Origin: Geminocystis sp. GBBB08
GTDB lineage: Bacteria > Cyanobacteriota > Cyanobacteriia > Cyanobacteriales > Cyanobacteriaceae
Assembly (NCBI RefSeq): GCF_016743215.1
Contig: NZ_VRZC01000005.1
Location: forward strand, 1 to 58,046
DNA length: 58,046 bases
Direction: 5' to 3'
Both the position numbers and the translations under genes were made by a program. Below are positions 57,323 to 58,046 of this stretch, in pieces (positions within the stretch are counted from its first letter, which is position 1; the number at the start of each line of letters is the position of its first letter). A model generated the notes under the pieces. The model was not told the origin of the DNA. It worked only from the letters and a program-made list of their open reading frames with translations, and did no database searches.

Positions 57323-57961
57323 TTACTTAAAAGCATCTTTTAAAGCCGTACGAGCCGCTAAATTACCTCTTGTAGTTGTCAAAATATCAATTTCTCTTTG
57401 TAAACGCTCTCCAGTATCCTGCATTTCTAATAACGCTTGTTGTTCGATTGCTACTCCATAAAGATTACTAGCTATCCAATAAGACAATTCTCTAGGTAAG
57501 GTAGGTAAATTTTCTGGTAATTCAATTTTTTGATCTGTCAATTTAGCGGATAATTTAACTACATCGTGCAATAAAGTTGTTGCTTCTTTCGCTTTTTCTC
57601 GTAAATTATGTTGAGTGGAATTATCTTCAAACCACTCTACTAAACCAACCCGATAAGGTTTTTCTCTGACATATTCCAATACTCGAAATCTCTGTTGCCC
57701 TAAGGTTAACACTTTCATGCGATCATCAGGTAAACGCTCAAAATGGATGATTTCTGCACAACAACCCATCTTCGCAATTTCCCCATTACTCGGATCAATC
57801 ATTAATACTCCAAAACGACGATCGTATTCTAAAATGGTATTCATCATCATACGATAACGAAATTCAAAGATATGCAACGGTAAAGGGCGCCCCGGAAATA
57901 ATACGACTTCGGGAAGGGGGAATAAAGGTAATTCTCTAACTGCAATGGAAGAAGATGCCAT
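57323..57961 (-). CDS. LON peptidase substrate-binding domain protein
   Basis: The protein (212 residues from MASSSIAVRELPLF) contains the Lon N-terminal domain without the ATPase or protease: LPLFPLPEVVLFPGRPLPLH, IFEFRYRMMMNTIL, and a helical C-terminus. Stand-alone LON-domain proteins are common in cyanobacteria and of unknown function; they may bind unfolded proteins or act with cereblon-like ligands. A start seven codons upstream (57982) is possible but the shorter N-terminus is the one usually seen. It is convergent with metF. Confidence 0.9.
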   Translation of the reverse strand: MASSSIAVRELPLFPLPEVVLFPGRPLPLHIFEFRYRMMMNTILEYDRRFGVLMIDPSNGEIAKMGCCAEIIHFERLPDDRMKVLTLGQQRFRVLEYVREKPYRVGLVEWFEDNSTQHNLREKAKEATTLLHDVVKLSAKLTDQKIELPENLPTLPRELSYWIASNLYGVAIEQQALLEMQDTGERLQREIDILTTTRGNLAARTALKDAFK

Positions 57962-58046
57962 GATTTTTCTGTAATTATGCACTTTTTTCTAATTTAGCTG
58001 ATTTTTGCCTTAATTAACAGATAACTACCGATAATACTTTTCTAAA

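Overview
The window looks like chromosomal DNA of a low-GC unicellular cyanobacterium, probably from the Cyanobacterium/Geminocystis neighbourhood (genus is an inference). The reasons are many HIP1 octamers (GCGATCGC), the cyanobacteria-restricted pair DUF2973/DUF2605, a CruA-type lycopene cyclase, a valyl-tRNA synthetase with a membrane-spanning CAAD domain, a CHASE2 Ser/Thr kinase beside DUF928, a plant-type glycerate kinase, and abundant heptameric short tandem repeats (STRRs). There is no prophage, CRISPR array or intact insertion sequence. Most genes are housekeeping genes in short operons.

Layout. 0-2.5 kb: an IS1-family transposase relic abuts a TPP riboswitch that controls thiC; behind thiC lies a shrunken group II intron relic. 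2.5-9 kb: aroE, a PlsC-type acyltransferase, cruA, an aldo/keto reductase and thrC. 9-15.5 kb: a WD40 protein overlapping a COG0523 GTPase, cdaA (c-di-AMP synthesis), lysA and a FetAB-type exporter. 15.7-20.1 kb: an unusual two-gene operon, a divergent GrpE-like protein followed by a fusion of an N-terminal NYN (PIN-like nuclease) domain to an Hsp70, whose 3' end is interrupted by an in-frame TAA. 20.7-29.5 kb: cbiA, a methyltransferase, a CNNM-type membrane protein, ilvN, tRNA-Thr(CGU), a coiled-coil protein and valS. 29.8-33.8 kb: fcl and gmd (GDP-fucose synthesis) divergent from a polysaccharide ABC exporter. 34-38.4 kb: cbiX and the pilT-pilC pilus genes. 38.5-43.5 kb, mostly minus strand: pterin dehydratase, DUF4168, MFS exporter, recO, deoC, DUF2973 and DUF2605. 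43.7-48.1 kb: an SRPBCC protein, then DUF928, CHASE2 kinase and C-type lectin. 48-58 kb: glycerate kinase, a hybrid histidine kinase with a degenerate receiver, a phosphoesterase, trmB, a LysR regulator, trpS, metF and a LON-domain protein.

The most striking system is GrpE-like plus NYN-Hsp70. The layout suggests a chaperone cycle (ATPase with its own nucleotide exchange factor) coupled to an RNA-directed domain; I know of no experimental description of this pair. The second notable theme is repeat biology. Stop codons of lysA, deoC, gmd and valS lie inside heptamer arrays whose coding strand carries a stop triplet in each unit, and fetB ends inside a related element. Palindromes with a GTTTAAAC-like core, one pair embedded in a ~57-nt dispersed repeat, recur between genes. 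A palindromic repeat has also entered the valS reading frame.
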